A DNA stretch of 64,000 bases from the NCBI GenBank assembly GCA_002102555.1, contig MCFL01000039.1, positions 1 through 64,000 on the forward strand, in the 5' to 3' direction. Position numbers and translations under genes: made by a program. Shown here piece after piece: positions 35,801 through 50,293 of this stretch. The notes beneath the pieces are model-generated. The model made no database searches. It was not told the DNA's origin and was given only the letters and a program-made list of their open reading frames with translations. Source of the stretch: Catenaria anguillulae PL171. Taxonomy: Eukaryota > Blastocladiomycota > Blastocladiomycetes > Blastocladiales > Catenariaceae. Each line of letters opens with the position of its first letter. Within the stretch, counting starts at the first letter, position 1.

Positions 35801-36038
35801 GTCGGCGGCCATGAGTGGACCTGTCCAGCACAGGTCGCCCGTCAACTTGTCTCGGCCTGCGTCGCGTGCCTCGCGCACGTCGCGGCCGCCGTCACGGTCC
35901 AGTGATGGGCGCACGGGTGAAAGGAATGGTGGCGGCGGGTCAGGGAATGGGTCTCCGTATCACGGTGCCACGGGCGGGCATGGACGGGGGTCGGGATCTG
36001 GGTCGAGTTCGTCGGCATCGCCACGGCAGTCATCGTGA
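32893..36038 (+). CDS. Msn2/4-like C2H2 transcription factor, copy A
   Basis: Exons about 32893-32973, 33077-34396 and 34473-36038. The N-terminus is Gln-rich, then come low-complexity Ser/Asp and Gln/His tracts and basic patches (TTKRKRTRS). Two C2H2 fingers at about 34820-34980 read [20 protein letters not shown] and [20 protein letters not shown]. The RGEHLKR and SRTDNL helices are those of yeast Msn2/Msn4, which bind CCCCT stress elements. The tail is Ala-, His- and Ser-rich. Six frame changes occur: one near 33090 and five in the last exon (about 34740, 35140, 35225, 35510 and 35735). Adding six bases restores every phase (990 residues). The 34740 break is confirmed by copy B at the window's right edge, which has one more base there. 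Confidence 0.75.
34410..35180 (+). repeat. Duplicated finger-gene segment, copy A arm
   Basis: Covers the end of intron 2 and the finger-coding part of the last exon. Matches 63220-64000 in reverse orientation with scattered substitutions, intron included; homology fades about 120 bp after the second finger on the 3' side and runs off the window edge on the other. Confidence 0.9.
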
Positions 36039-36318
36039 GAACGTATCGTATGGCGACCCATCGACGCCGCTGTTCTTTTTGCTTGAGATTGCTCTTTTTT
36101 TTTTGTCTTCCCTCGTTCACGTATTTATTTATCTCACCCATCCGGCGAGTTGTTTTTGTTTTTCTCGCTTTTGTCTCAAGTTGCATTTTTGCTGCGCTCT
36201 GAATCTTGCCACACTTGATCATTGAAATGAAGTTCACTTGACAGTGTACCGTCCCCGCATGGACGCGGCGTGGCCCATCTTTTCCAGCGCTGTGCGGACA
36301 ATTCAGGAAAGACAGTAT

Positions 36319-36331
36319 GGGGGGGGGGGGG
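36319..36331. repeat. G13 homopolymer
   Basis: Thirteen consecutive G in the convergent 3' flanks of the finger gene and the THP3 gene. Confidence 0.8.
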
Positions 36332-36475
36332 TGTTTCAACATTGATTATACAACTACGCGAAGAACTTGAAAAAGAAAGCTGGGAGATGTCGCGAGAAAC
36401 GAACATAGGATGGAATAGAAACAGAGGGAGCAGAGTGTAGGGATGGAATACGACACCGCCACACAATCACGGCAA

Positions 36476-39117
36476 CTAATCCAATTGGCCCTTGATATCG
36501 ACCTGTCAGGAGAAGAAATGCCGTAAGCATGATGACCGTGCGGTTGTCGAGCCGACGCAACGAAAACAAAAACACACCTTTGTAAATGCCACCAACCACG
36601 CCTCCATCATGACGCGAATCTTCTTGCCCTCCACTACCTCTGCTCCCTCCTGCACCTTGTACTCTGAGCGATCCTTTGGCACGGGCTGCACGCACCGTGC
36701 ATCGCACACCTGATCGACAACTCGGTTGATAAACACTGTAGCTTGTGCCGCATCGTCCCACGCCAACTGCCTTACAATCCGGTCCATGCGAACCGTCATG
36801 TGAGACTTTGTCATGGTCCACAGGCCCTTGGCACGCTCGCGGTCCATCATCGGGTCAAGCAAATACGTGCCCATGAGCAGGTCGGCATTGCGATACAGAT
36901 CAAAAAAGGTCAGGTAATCACCGCGTTGCGCGGCAGCTCGCACGGCGAGCGCTTGCGCGACGTAGTGGTTGGCACGGTCCGATGGCGTCAGTGTTGAGAG
37001 GAGCAGCTTCATGTCGCGGCGAGATTTCGTGTACAAAAAGTATAGAATGCGATATGCTAAGCGTGTGCACCCAAATGATATGGAGTCAGTTGCCCGCGTT
37101 GAGCTAGATTGAGAGGGGGTGAAGCCGCAAAACGAACCTAAAAACTCGGCGTGACACCCAGCAACTCCTCGCTCATACAAAATCTTCAACTGGTCTGACA
37201 CTGATTAAACTCGGACATGTCGCCCATCTCGAGCGCAATCCGTGCATGCAGCTCGTAAACTTTAACTGTCAACTCGTTCTGAATGCGCTGTACCAGCAGA
37301 TCCTGACGGACGCTTTTGAGTTGATCGCACATGAACCGATAATCCCGCGACTCGCGCCACCGATTCATCAAATGCACGAGCGCCTTCTCCAACACAGGCA
37401 ACGGTCGCACCTCTGTCGGGTCGGGCGCCGATGTGAGCCGCAAAAACGGCTTTTCGAGTGCCTGTGACGTGCCGACAACCACATCATCCAAATCGCCATG
37501 CTCATTCTCGGGATCGTCGCCAAACCCGCCATCGTCGCCGCCACCACCACCTCCCTGGCTATTGGTCGCTGAATTGCGCGCAGCACGATGCACTTCTTGG
37601 TAATGGCCAGATTAGCGCGCGCCATGGCTTGAGCGGCCGCACGTTCTGCGGCAAGCCGCTGCTCGGCAGAACGAAAGCGTTGCTCGCGCTCGCGCTTCTT
37701 GAGTTCTTCGGCGTCGAGTGGGCCGGCGGTGCTGGTGAATGAATATGTGGATGCGGCCGAACCCGATAGACTGGTCGACGAGTGGGTCCCTTCGGGGTTG
37801 AAAGGTGGGGCGTTCTTGCGCTTTTTGGTAGTGAGCGAGCCAGCGTGGTCGTTGGTAGGGGTGTGGCGGCCGGCAGCGGCATAGGAAGTGGTTCGTGTGC
37901 TTTGATTTTGTGAAGGTTGGGGATGACGGTTGGCTGGACGTACGTGACGTGAAATCCAACTTTGATGTCGATGACGACGAGGATTTGGAAGGTTTGAGAG
38001 TCATGGGTCGGGTCGGCCCGTACATGGTGGATGCGTGCGAAGATGCATCTCCATGCAATGGGTGGTTGCTAAGGGTAGGGTTAGTAAGCAAGTGCTGTCG
38101 CTTGTACTCGGCAATCGCACCAGTTACGAAAGCGCGGACGCTTGGGAGTGGGACAGGGTTGGCGTCATGGAGGAAGGCGTGGCCAAGAGGTTTGAGTTTC
38201 TCCTTGACATAATCAGCACAAGCAGGCGGTGAAGCTTTGAGAAGGGTGAGCATTTCGCGGACAAAGTCTCTGTTCGAATGAGGACGATATGGGGAACGTC
38301 AGCGCAATCAATCAGCATCATCATGAAATGATACAGACCCCATTTGCTTCTTTCGATCGACCTTGCTGTCGCTTGGTACACCATGGATGCTGGATGGGAC
38401 GGTGTGGAGGATTGATTGAAGTTGGGGGAACTGTTGGCAGACGATGATCGCCACGGCGCCTCTGCCGATGCATTGTCAGCGAACCCTTGGATGTGCGAAA
38501 GGGTGACTTTGAGCGCTTAGAGGTGGTGCTTGCCGTTGGGTGCATGGAAATTTGATACGGGTTAGGCGGCGGTTGTTGCTGCTGTTGCTGATAGGCTACA
38601 AATGGAGAATTGACCGGTTGAGCCCACCTTGTATTTGGGTTGTCTGGTACACCAGATGCTGCTGCTGCTGGTTGTTGGCTGCTGTACTTGCTGCTGGTAC
38701 ATGGCCATTGCTGTAGCGGCATCGGCAGCAGGATTCTTGGCCGACTGGGCTAGATACTGTTCATAGTACTGGAACGCCATGAGTTTTGCAAGGCCGAGCC
38801 GATCTGATTCGGTGGCTGGCGGCGGTTGGTAGTTTTGAACTGCGGCAAGAAAGTATGCACGTTGAGTTTCGGGCAAAGCGTCCCAGTATTGGCCAATTTT
38901 GCCAACAAACTGAGCGGTTGCAGAGTCGACGGATTGGTGGCGGAAACGGCGGGTGCTGTCGTTGGAGGAGCGCTGGCGGCTGCTTGCGTCGCGTAAGCGT
39001 AATAGGCGGCAGCGGCTCTGTTTTCGAGGAGGAAGTTAGAGCAGTCAAGCGACAAATTTCAAGGAGCGACGAAATGTCGTACGCAGAGTTCCATGCAGGT
39101 TGCTGTTGTGAGTTCAT
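36476..39117 (-). CDS. THP3: SAC3/GANP-domain protein THP3/LENG8
   Basis: Start MNSQQQPAWNSAYD at 39117. Downstream exons I can fix are up to 37138, 37056-36578 and 36502-36476 (ending VDIKGQLD). The N-terminal half is Gln/Ala/Pro-rich with a conserved segment PPACADYVKEKLKPLGHAFL. The signature of THP3/LENG8 follows: ALEKPFLRLTSAPDPTEVRP, DYRFMCDQLKSVRQDLLVQR, VYELHARIALEMGDMSEFNQ, YRILYFLYTKSRRDM and LAVRAAAQRGDYLTFFDLY. THP3 works with CSN12 in transcription elongation and mRNA maturation in yeast. Missing single bases are evident near 37192 (QTQLK) and near 37590; introns in the N-terminal half are not fully resolved. Confidence 0.8.
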
Positions 39118-40290
39118 GGTGGAATGGTGGATGGATTGGGCCAGTGCGCTTGTGTAAGCGGTAGTCGTATTGGGCAAGCGAGTGGGCAATACTGAGAAGG
39201 AATTCGGTCTTATTGCTGGTGCATTGCATGAAATTGATGAGCCTTGGTCATTCGTGAAAGGCTGGTGTCGCCGCAATATGGGTTGCCGCGGGAAGTCGAC
39301 GACTGCGTTGACAGTTAACCGTTCAGACTGCATCATCATGTGGTGATCGGCGTCCCATCGGTGGTCACTCCGTGTGCTTCTGGCCTGTCTCCCACGTGCA
39401 TGGGCGTGGGAACGGACGGCCGCAAAAAGGCACCGCCCGCAGGTTGGGATCGATTAAAATGTCACATTTGGATCGCGCGACGTGAAAACGGAACAAACTG
39501 ACTGACTCTGCCGGCCAAGCGATTGGAGAGGGGGTAGGCTTTGGGATGACAGTCTTGTGCTTTCACTCACCTTCAAGTTGTGCTTGCTCAGCATTGCATC
39601 TTTTTCTCCCTGTAATCTTTTCCCAAAAGTTTCAAGACAGCATTTTTATCACCAAGCTCCTTCCTCGCCCTTGGTCACATAAAGTTGAGCAATCTACCGT
39701 TTCTCTATACTTGTCGAGCCGAAGTCTGTCGCCAGCTTTGAGCAGCTCGATTGCACATCCAGTCAGATCGTCGAAAACACGTCAACCTCAAACCTGTTTG
39801 TTTCTTTCCTTCTGGTCGTCCTGTCTGCACTTGATAGATGCATCGTAACCATTGATGAACGGCGCCCCTGTTCTCCTACAAACTCCTCGCATTGCATTAG
39901 ATTCACTGCATTCTTGACATCTCTGGATCCTGTCGCTTCCCACCCGATTGGTCGCCTGTGTCGTCACGACCACAGCATCTTCAATCGATCCAGACGCGCT
40001 TCATTCAGATCTCATACCCCCGAACCAGTCCTGAGGTGCATCCGCCTGGGAGTCGCAAGTCCTCCTCTACCAGCCGTCAATTTTTCGAGCGGGCGAACAA
40101 CCCTCCGCGAATAGACTCGTCACGCGATCCCCTTCCAACATACCATCCAGCGCTTCGAAACCCGATCCACTGCTGAGGACAAACGCAAGTCGGCCATCCG
40201 TGGGATTTCTCGGCGCATCTGCGATTATCGCACCTTCAGTCGTACTTGCGCTTCCGATCCAGCGTACTCCACCATACGGACCCTTTTAAT
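39118..40290. other. Divergent promoter region and long 5' leader of the kinase gene
   Basis: No gene supported. C/T-rich plus-strand stretch from about 39540 to 40290 fits a transcribed 5' leader of the kinase gene. Confidence 0.4.
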
Positions 40291-42801
<2,511 letters not shown>

Positions 42802-43631
42802 ACCCTGGTCGTTTGTGCGCCTTGCGGGAAATGTTAGTGATAACGGATCGCGTTCCTTGCCTTGCGTTTGGACTGGCATAAGCCATTATCTTTCACTGAT
42901 TTGTCAAGCTTCCTCTCTGTGAATGTTCTCCTTGCTGCTCTGCTTCTCTCTCAATCTTGCTCACACCTTCTTGTCGCCGTAAAGCATAAGGTCGTACCTC
43001 GTCCTTGCTGTTGTTTCCTTTCAACCCCTCTGCCATCGACCCCTGCCTTCTGTCGTCGCTACATACATACACACTACGTTTCTTTAGTCCTTTACCTCTT
43101 GCCGTTCCCAACCTCGCACGTATCCGTCGGGCACGAGAGTATTCATCCTGGTCTCACGACTGCACGAGACACGGGCAAAACGAGGTAAACACAAACATTT
43201 GGGACACTTAAGTCTTGAGGGAACTGAGCTTCAATGACAGGGGAAAGCATATTGTGAAAAAAACAAGCATGAACACGGTGGGAAATCAGTTGAAGAGAAA
43301 TCACTCGGGGAAAATTGGCATCATTGACGCTGGGGAAACGAAAAGAAAAGCACGCCCAAACTGAACGAAACGGCTGAGAACCAAAGAAAGGCGGAAAGGA
43401 TAGTGCGACAAGTGGGAAATGAACTCGAAATGGTTTCGTCGTTTGGGCGAAAACAAAAGAAGAAGGCAATGGAAAACGCAACGCCACATTCAAGACGGAA
43501 TATCAACTGTTAAACGAGAAATGCAGAAAAAAAATTGGATCTTGCGAATAGCAGCTGGAGATGGTGTATCGAAGTCGAAAAGGCGAAGAAGATTGACACA
43601 AGTGGAACGGCACAACTGTGACGGCTACTTA
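42802..43631. other. 3' flank of the kinase gene, no gene seen
   Basis: C/T-rich then A-rich sequence; only short frames. Confidence 0.4.
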
Positions 43632-44830
43632 CCAAAGCGCGCAAGTGTTCAATGAACTTGAGCGAAGAAATGGGGAAGACGCTTGAAGCTTGTCGGTTGC
43701 TTGGTCAACCAAAGCAATCAATTGCTGGACTGGAGGCAGTTGGCAGTTCCATTGATTGTTCCGAGCTGGGACACGGTCGAAATCGAAAGTCGACGCAAAG
43801 GCTTGGTCGAGCGATGGGGACTCGGGGCGGAGCGTCCTTGGACGCAGCTCAGGCGACACGACACCCAGAGCTGGTCCGCGATGTGCCGCTTGGGAGGAGC
43901 GATACAATTGGCTCCCGGAAATGAGAGATACGCGCGTGGGTGGAGGAATAGCGATTCAACTTGTTGGGCGAGACGGGCCATTCTGAGTTGAGGGCGAGTG
44001 GAGTCGGGTGGGACACCTCGGCCGATGGGAAAGCGAATGTCTCGCTGGACGTGCTGGCCACTGGCGGTGAATACATCGCGGCACTGACGACGAAACGGAC
44101 GTCATGGACGAATGGTCATAGGCAGAGTCATCCAACGCGACTTGGGCGAGACATTGCAAGGGGGAGACAATTTCGTCAGAGCGGGAGTTGAGATTAGACG
44201 ACTCCAAACGATAAGTGTGGCGGGAGGCATGCGAGATATCGGGCGAAGGATACACGAGCGGGATGGTATTGTCGTCCACCTGAGTGGCCATGAGAGGAAT
44301 CGGGTACAGCAGCTGTGTTTCTTGCGATCCGTCGGCACTGGAGCCCAACCGAGATGCCTTCATCCGGTCAGTGCCAGAATGATCATACATTTCAAAGTCG
44401 CTGTGATCGTCTGCATCCTCCATGTCATGGAACGGCTCTGAAGGGGGACTTGGGTACTCGGCAGCTGGCACTCGTAGGTGGCCCGTGGAATCAGCAAACC
44501 CAGGAGTAAATGGCAGTTGTACTTGGCGAAAGGTGCTTGCGGTTGATTGTTGCGATCCGTACTAGCTTGCTGCTCCAAGAGAGCAGCAACACGATGCACG
44601 TCGGTCGAGGTGATATCCAATCCGGCTGGCTGTTGGGCAAGCACGGCGGCCCATAGCTGTTGCCGCGAGGTGCTGCATGGCGCCAAGTCCTTGACCGCCT
44701 TGGCGACTCGTTGACGAAGTGGAAGCGGTCGGAGCATCGAAGCCATGTGTTGAGGTGCGCAGATGAGGTCGGAAATGACGGCAGCGCAGTTGAGGTAGCG
44801 GTACACTTGGGCGCGAGACAGCGAAAAACG
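43632..44830 (-). CDS. Unrecognised protein segment, frames broken
   Basis: Protein-like minus-strand stretches in order: YRYLNCAAVISDLICAPQHM... (44806-44530), an acidic Ser/Pro stretch (AAEYPSPPSEPFHDMEDADD... 44471-44150), SSTFAFP-type Ser/Pro sequence, and FASTFDFDRVPARNNQWNCQ... ending in a stop at about 43632. Composition suggests a helical N-terminal domain and a disordered regulatory tail. I recognise no family. It may belong to the same gene as the exon at 45559-45830, through a roughly 0.75-kb intron region, but I could not prove the splice. Confidence 0.35.
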
Positions 44831-45558
44831 GGTACGGAAGTATGGCTACGGAGCAGCAATAAACACCCCGTGGATTGATTGATTAGCGATGAGTGTGAGG
44901 CGGTTGACGGGACAAAGGGGACAAGGCAGGTATAGTAGTTGGGTTGTGAATCAGAGACGATGCAAACAATATTTGGATGAACGGCCCCGCGCATGCGCGC
45001 ATCCCGTTGTCTTCAATGCACTCTCTCTCGGCGCCAAGAAGACGTAGCGGATGCATCATGCATGGGCAAGGTGATGAGAAACATGAAACATGTGCAACGA
45101 AATACTGTGGGGAAGAATAACGAGGCGTTGCAGTGGTACGGACAAGGAATGAGCATGGTATGAGCAAAGATGGCGTGGCTCCAATGGGATCACATCCCCA
45201 GAACGATTGAATGATTAATGGCATGAAGTGCGTCAAAACCCTAATCGGAATAAGCTCGTAATCCGCCGTTGTGTTGCTAGCGGCGTGTCTCACCAACCTC
45301 TTGATCAACATCGGCGGCTCGTCTTCAGCAGTAAAAACGGGTGCGAAAGGATGAAAATGCAGTGAAACGGCGGGTCGCAGGAGGCGGCGTGGCGCCAAAG
45401 GAGAAATGGCAGGGAGATTTGTAGATGGTCGATGGTCATGCGGCACATATACACGTAGAGCGGGGCCAATTTTAAGGTTGGGAGAGCAAGCGGGTGGGAG
45501 GTGGAGGGCAACTGGGAAGGCCGGGTCTGCCTAATGGAATGAAGAGGCGCACACGTAC
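44831..45558. other. Intron or intergenic stretch
   Basis: No convincing coding sequence; lies between two protein-like minus-strand segments. Confidence 0.3.
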
Positions 45559-45830
45559 TTCAAGGCCAGTGAATGAATGCGGCTCGGCAAACCGGAAGAG
45601 CTTATTTGCAGCAATCTGCATGATGGCGAGTACACCGTCGCAGAAAACCTTTTCAAACTTGAGCGAGTAGGCCGTGACGGTCGGGGCCGCTGGCGATCCC
45701 ATCAGCATGGGTTCATTGCGAGAAACGGGCGAGGCCAAAAACTCGTCGACTTGACGCTCATAGTGGGCAAGAGTACCGTGGTCGCCTTCAACTTGACGGT
45801 GCGCTCGGCGGCGACATTGGAGGCAGACAT
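45559..45830 (-). CDS. First exon of an unrecognised gene
   Basis: Starts MSASNVAAERTVKLKATT at 45830 and, after one missing base near 45770, continues HYERQVDEFLASPVSRNEPM and FEKVFCDGVLAIMQIAANKL to LE at a GTACGTG donor (45558). One added base makes 91 codons, phase 0. It is helical with no signal peptide. The family is unknown; see the segment at 43632-44830 for a possible continuation. Confidence 0.45.
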
Positions 45831-48504
45831 GATGGTTCCGTAGGCGAGGTACGTATCCTGCATATCAGCAAAGCGTCATCAGATCATGTTGGGAACGGGG
45901 AACCTTGTGTTCGACAGCCTACCTGTGTAACCGAGATGGAAAGGTAGAACGAGTGTCGGCGACGGACGTTGGAGACGACGGTGGTCAATGTGTGTGCGAT
46001 GGATACAGGCTCTGAGAAAGAGGTTCAGAGTAAGCTGAATAGTAGGGGCGAAGGGCCGATAGATTCAAGGCACAGGGAATTCAGGGGAGCAGAGGGACTC
46101 GGTCGCATTTGAGGCAAAATACGTGCCTGGAGTGGACAAGGACCGGAAAAGCAAGGGCAGCAATCTTGTCACGACGCGGCGGAAGCAAACGGGCTGCAGT
46201 TGCATGGCGGAAAAGTATAAACACAATAAGTATACGCGCAAAAGGGCGAGGTGAGAATGGGTCGTGGGGCCAGCTCATGAGCAATCGCGGAAATGTGCAG
46301 GGATGCTTGAATTGGAAGACGGCCAATCAGGGATTACCGAGTCTGAAAGAAAAGTAAATAATAAGGTGACTCTTTCGTTTGCAAGGCCAAGTGCACCTGA
46401 TCGAGATCACGCTGGAGGCCACATGCCTCAACACCTCTCCATATTCAGGACCAAGGAGTGAAACCGTGATCGAGATATTTAAACTCTGGGAGGCAAACAG
46501 GACTACCTTGAAATAACGAGACAATTGAACGAGGATATGGAGGGGCAGGAGCCGTTGCAATTGGCCCGACAATATCCGATCTCGAAACACGGAAAAGGTG
46601 AGGCGAAAGACTCTGGGTCGTCGGCAAAGACAACGTAAGGAACATGGCCGATAAAATTGAAACCAAAGGAAAAAAAAAAACCAGGTGAGGAAAGAAAAGA
46701 GGTAATGCCAAGACCGGTGTTTTACTTCCAATCGGAGCAAGTGGTTCGAGAATAGCCCGTAAAGGAACAGGAATGGATCAGGAACAGTCGGAAATGGCTA
46801 GCAAGCGGATGCGAGAAAATAAGCATGCAAAAAAGTCATGTGGGCGAGTACATAGTCATTCATGGCCAGTCGGAACGCACGTCATACAAACACGAAACTG
46901 CGTACAGTCTTGAAGGCGTGGGTGAAAGAGGAACAATCCAGTCGGCGACAAGTGCGCGGAAAAGGGGCATGAGATCGGGGGCTGGCTTTCCTTTTGACTG
47001 GGAGTCTGGGCTGCCAACGCATAAAGCGCCACTTTCTGTATTTCAGACAGCGTACACCTAAGTATCAGGACATGCATGAGGGCAGCGTGGGTCAGTCATT
47101 TCAGGTGCCCGCCTGGGCTAGAGCCGCAAACAACGCATGGAAAAAAAAACGTTTGGAGGCTGTACTTACATGCATTGGAGGCATGTCTCACTTCGTCGAG
47201 CAGCTCGCCACCCGCTACATGTCCTTCATTATCGTCAACGAAATTGCCGCCATGTTCATCAACCCTGAGACGACGCATGCGCACGCAAACGCAATCAAGT
47301 GAAGGTCATTAACTTTGGCGCGGAGTTTTGCATGTCAACTAGCATCCACCTCGATTGCGGGCTTTCGTCATCATCGTCACAGCAGGAACTCCTGGTCACA
47401 AGCACCGTGGACAGGTTGCCGGCTCTAAGGCAAGCTGGGCTGTTTGGAAACATACGACGACCAAGCGCGGGCCAAAGCCACAGGAGCAGGCCTTCAGCAA
47501 CTCAAGGGAGAACGGAACTGTCCATCAGTGTCGGAAAGCGATTCTCGGTAGGCAAATAGTTCGCCTGCTGCTAGCAGAAGTCGAGAGAGCTCCGTCGTGC
47601 CTCGCTTGCCTCTCACGTGCATGCAATCGAATTACGATGCAGAGCGAGATTAAATTGAGGAAAAGCAAGTATGAAGCGTACCCGTTGCAAGTTTGCAGGA
47701 TACGCCGTGCCTCTCCAGCAAAGAACCAACCAGGGCCAAGCTTGCATCCATGGTCGCCACGTTTTTCCGGACTGGGTAGGCAGTCTAAAGGAGCACGTGT
47801 GCGCTCGGGACCGCAGTTCAGGCGGTCCATTGCCCACTGCGTGGAATGAAGCTGACGAGCGCTTCATGAGACTGCGATCGAGGAGCCATGGTCGCATGTC
47901 GATGGCAACGTCAAGGGTATGTGAAATCTCGGAGGCATTTACTCATGTATGCCCATTGAAAGACTTGGTGTGACCCGGAGATAAATTCACCTGCTATGGC
48001 ACAAGTACGTACATGGTAAGGAGGTCCCGAATCACGCTTGTCGACTTCGATTCCTGGGACGTTTTTCCTGGAACGCAAGTGATCCGTTTTTAGGCATGGA
48101 CTTGTAGTCCAGAAGCTGATCAAATGTTTCACTTGTGTCCATTTCGCGATCGTTGCACGACGAAGTGCAAAGAAATCGCCAACTTGCATGCTCGCTTGCA
48201 TGCCGTCAGCCGTCTGAGCACTCGCATCCTTGAGCTGTCCATTCGACGTCTTGTCTGCGAATTTCCTAACTTGCTGCCTGACATGCACGTTCCTGTCTGC
48301 GCTCCTCATCTTGGTAACCGCATGTGTGCGCAACACCCTGCAGCTTGCAAGCAAGGCCGTCCTCCTCAAGCAACCACGCCGAAATGGCAACTATAAGAAG
48401 GATTGGCTACCCACCGAAGGGCTGTGGACAAATCGACATTCATTCGTTCTATTGTAAGTCTTGCTGCTGCCGCTAAACGACTCGAGACACAACTCAACAC
48501 CACA
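45831..48504. other. Gene-poor 2.7-kb stretch
   Basis: A-rich/G-rich plus strand with only short frames on both strands. No family signatures, no tRNA recognised, no repeats longer than short runs (A11 at about 46670). It may hold undetected small exons or noncoding RNA. Confidence 0.4.
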
Positions 48505-49242
48505 ATGAACGCCTCTCTCATCGCCCTGCTTGTGACCTTGTCACTTGTCCTCAACTGACTACCGCCCACGTTGTCCTTACACCACGTGAGGCACCCAAGG
48601 GCCAATCCACCGTGACCAATCTCGCATCGTCCACGGATGCGAAAATGGCGCTCCCACCGAAAAGGTCTCGATCAAAGTGCCTGAAAAGATGTCGATTCGC
48701 CCCTCGCCCGTTGCCGGATGGAACATGACCTTTGGCATGCGGCCGCTCGATCCGCCCGTCACCTCGCACGGCAAGACCATCAACACGACCATTGATACCG
48801 TGACATGGACATTGTTGCCCGGAAACCAGCCTGTTCCCGACGAGGCTTCTTTGATTTCCCGTTCATGTGGCGCACGCCCAACAAGGTCGGCCGTGTCGAG
48901 TTTGCCGTGGTGCAGACTTGCGTGGGCGGGATTGTGAATGCTTATGGTACGGCAGAGTCGCAATCGCTCTTCACGGCTTGACAGTCTCTGGATCTCCGCT
49001 CACTGGACTCCTCATCTCTTGTGTTAACAGACAAGTTCCCCAAGAATGACGAAGAGCGCAAGAAGATGGAGGATGCCGCACCAGGCATCATGATTATTGA
49101 GCCCAACACCACCACGACCAATGCCGCCGCCCCTGCCCAGCAGCAAGGCCAAGACAAGAAGTCGGGTGCCTCGGTTGCAGCTGCATCATCCATGTCGGCT
49201 CTCGTGCTTGCTTTGGCTGCCATTGCCGGCACAAGCTTGTAA
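48505..49242 (+). CDS. YcnI/DUF1775 secreted GPI-type protein, copy 1
   Basis: Exon 1 is 48505-48946, an 84-bp intron follows, then exon 2 at 49031-49242. The signal peptide begins MNASLIALLVTLSLVL; the mature protein would start at or near TTAHVVLTPREAPKG. YcnI core: IVHGCENGAPTEKVSIKVPE, SPVAGWNMTFGMRP, HGKTINTTIDTVTW, FPFMWRTPNKVGRVEF and QTCVGGIVNAYG. The C-terminus has a Ser/Ala-rich stretch and a hydrophobic tail (SALVLALAAIAGTSL), fitting a GPI anchor. In bacteria YcnI binds copper through the N-terminal His of the mature protein; His is present here. Three single bases are missing (near 48553, 48625 and 48845) and adding three gives the correct splice phase. Confidence 0.75.
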
Positions 49243-50293
49243 GTTGAGTTGGTCAAGCATTTGTGTTTTGGAACTGTGTAATCATTTCGTTCATGGTGTG
49301 CCAATTGAGCATTTCAATAAAGTAGATGGCTCTCGCAATTTCGTGTTGTACCAGTACTATCTCAATTCAGTTTTTGTTCTACCTTTGACTGTTGGAGTGG
49401 TCTCGAAAATGTTGTCTCACTTGCCCATCAAGGCTGACACGCAAGTCGCGGGGAGACAAATCGTCAGGGCTCGTGAATGCAAACAACGAATAAGTAGTGT
49501 CGAAAGTCTCAGCTGGCCCGGCCCAACGGAGTCGGGGCGGACACACGATGTCAGCGGCCACCAATGTGGCTACCGCAAGTGTCGGAGTCGCTGAGGCGGA
49601 ATGTTGGATGAAATGTGAAAGACCCTCCTCTGAGACAGATTAGGTGGGAAATGGTCATCCCATGCCAAGCGAGCTCAAGGCAAGTAGTGCACAGCCATTC
49701 CCATGTATGCATGTCCACGTCTGCCCGTAGTACTTGCTTACTGCTCCGCAATAAGTACCTGTGTCCGCTCTTTTGTCGACACAAAAAAATATCAATTTGC
49801 ATGTGGTCGTTTCAAGGCGGATGATTTCAGATCAACACAAAACACAAGCGCTGGCCCCAGATTGGCCCCAGACTGCAACGCCACAGCTGCTGCAACATGC
49901 GCACAATGCGCCAGCCGGCAGGTCCGCGCCCGGTTTGAAAAAATAAAAGCTCATCGTCGTTTCCCTCGTGGTTCGGCCCGTCGGTGTTGCGGCGGTGGAA
50001 TTACATGTGTGTGGGCGGCGTGTTACGTGGAGCACCCATGACCAAGTCGGCGTCGGAGGATGAGCTAAGCCGGGCGGAGCTTGAGGGAAACCATTCAAGT
50101 GTCCGCAGGGCTCCGCCCGCATGAAAATTTGGTGTGCCCACGCTCGGTTATTCAAATACAGTCTTGGTCCCGGCTTGCTTTCCCTCCTCATAGCCAAGGG
50201 TCTGACGTCAAGCCAGCGCTCTCTTGGCTCCCATGTACATGCATAAATCAACTTGAATCACCTCGCCGTTTCCCGAAACCCAAGAAAAAGCAC
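49243..50293. other. Intergenic, no gene seen
   Basis: 3' flank of the YcnI gene and 5' flank of the lipase gene; only shadow frames. Confidence 0.4.
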
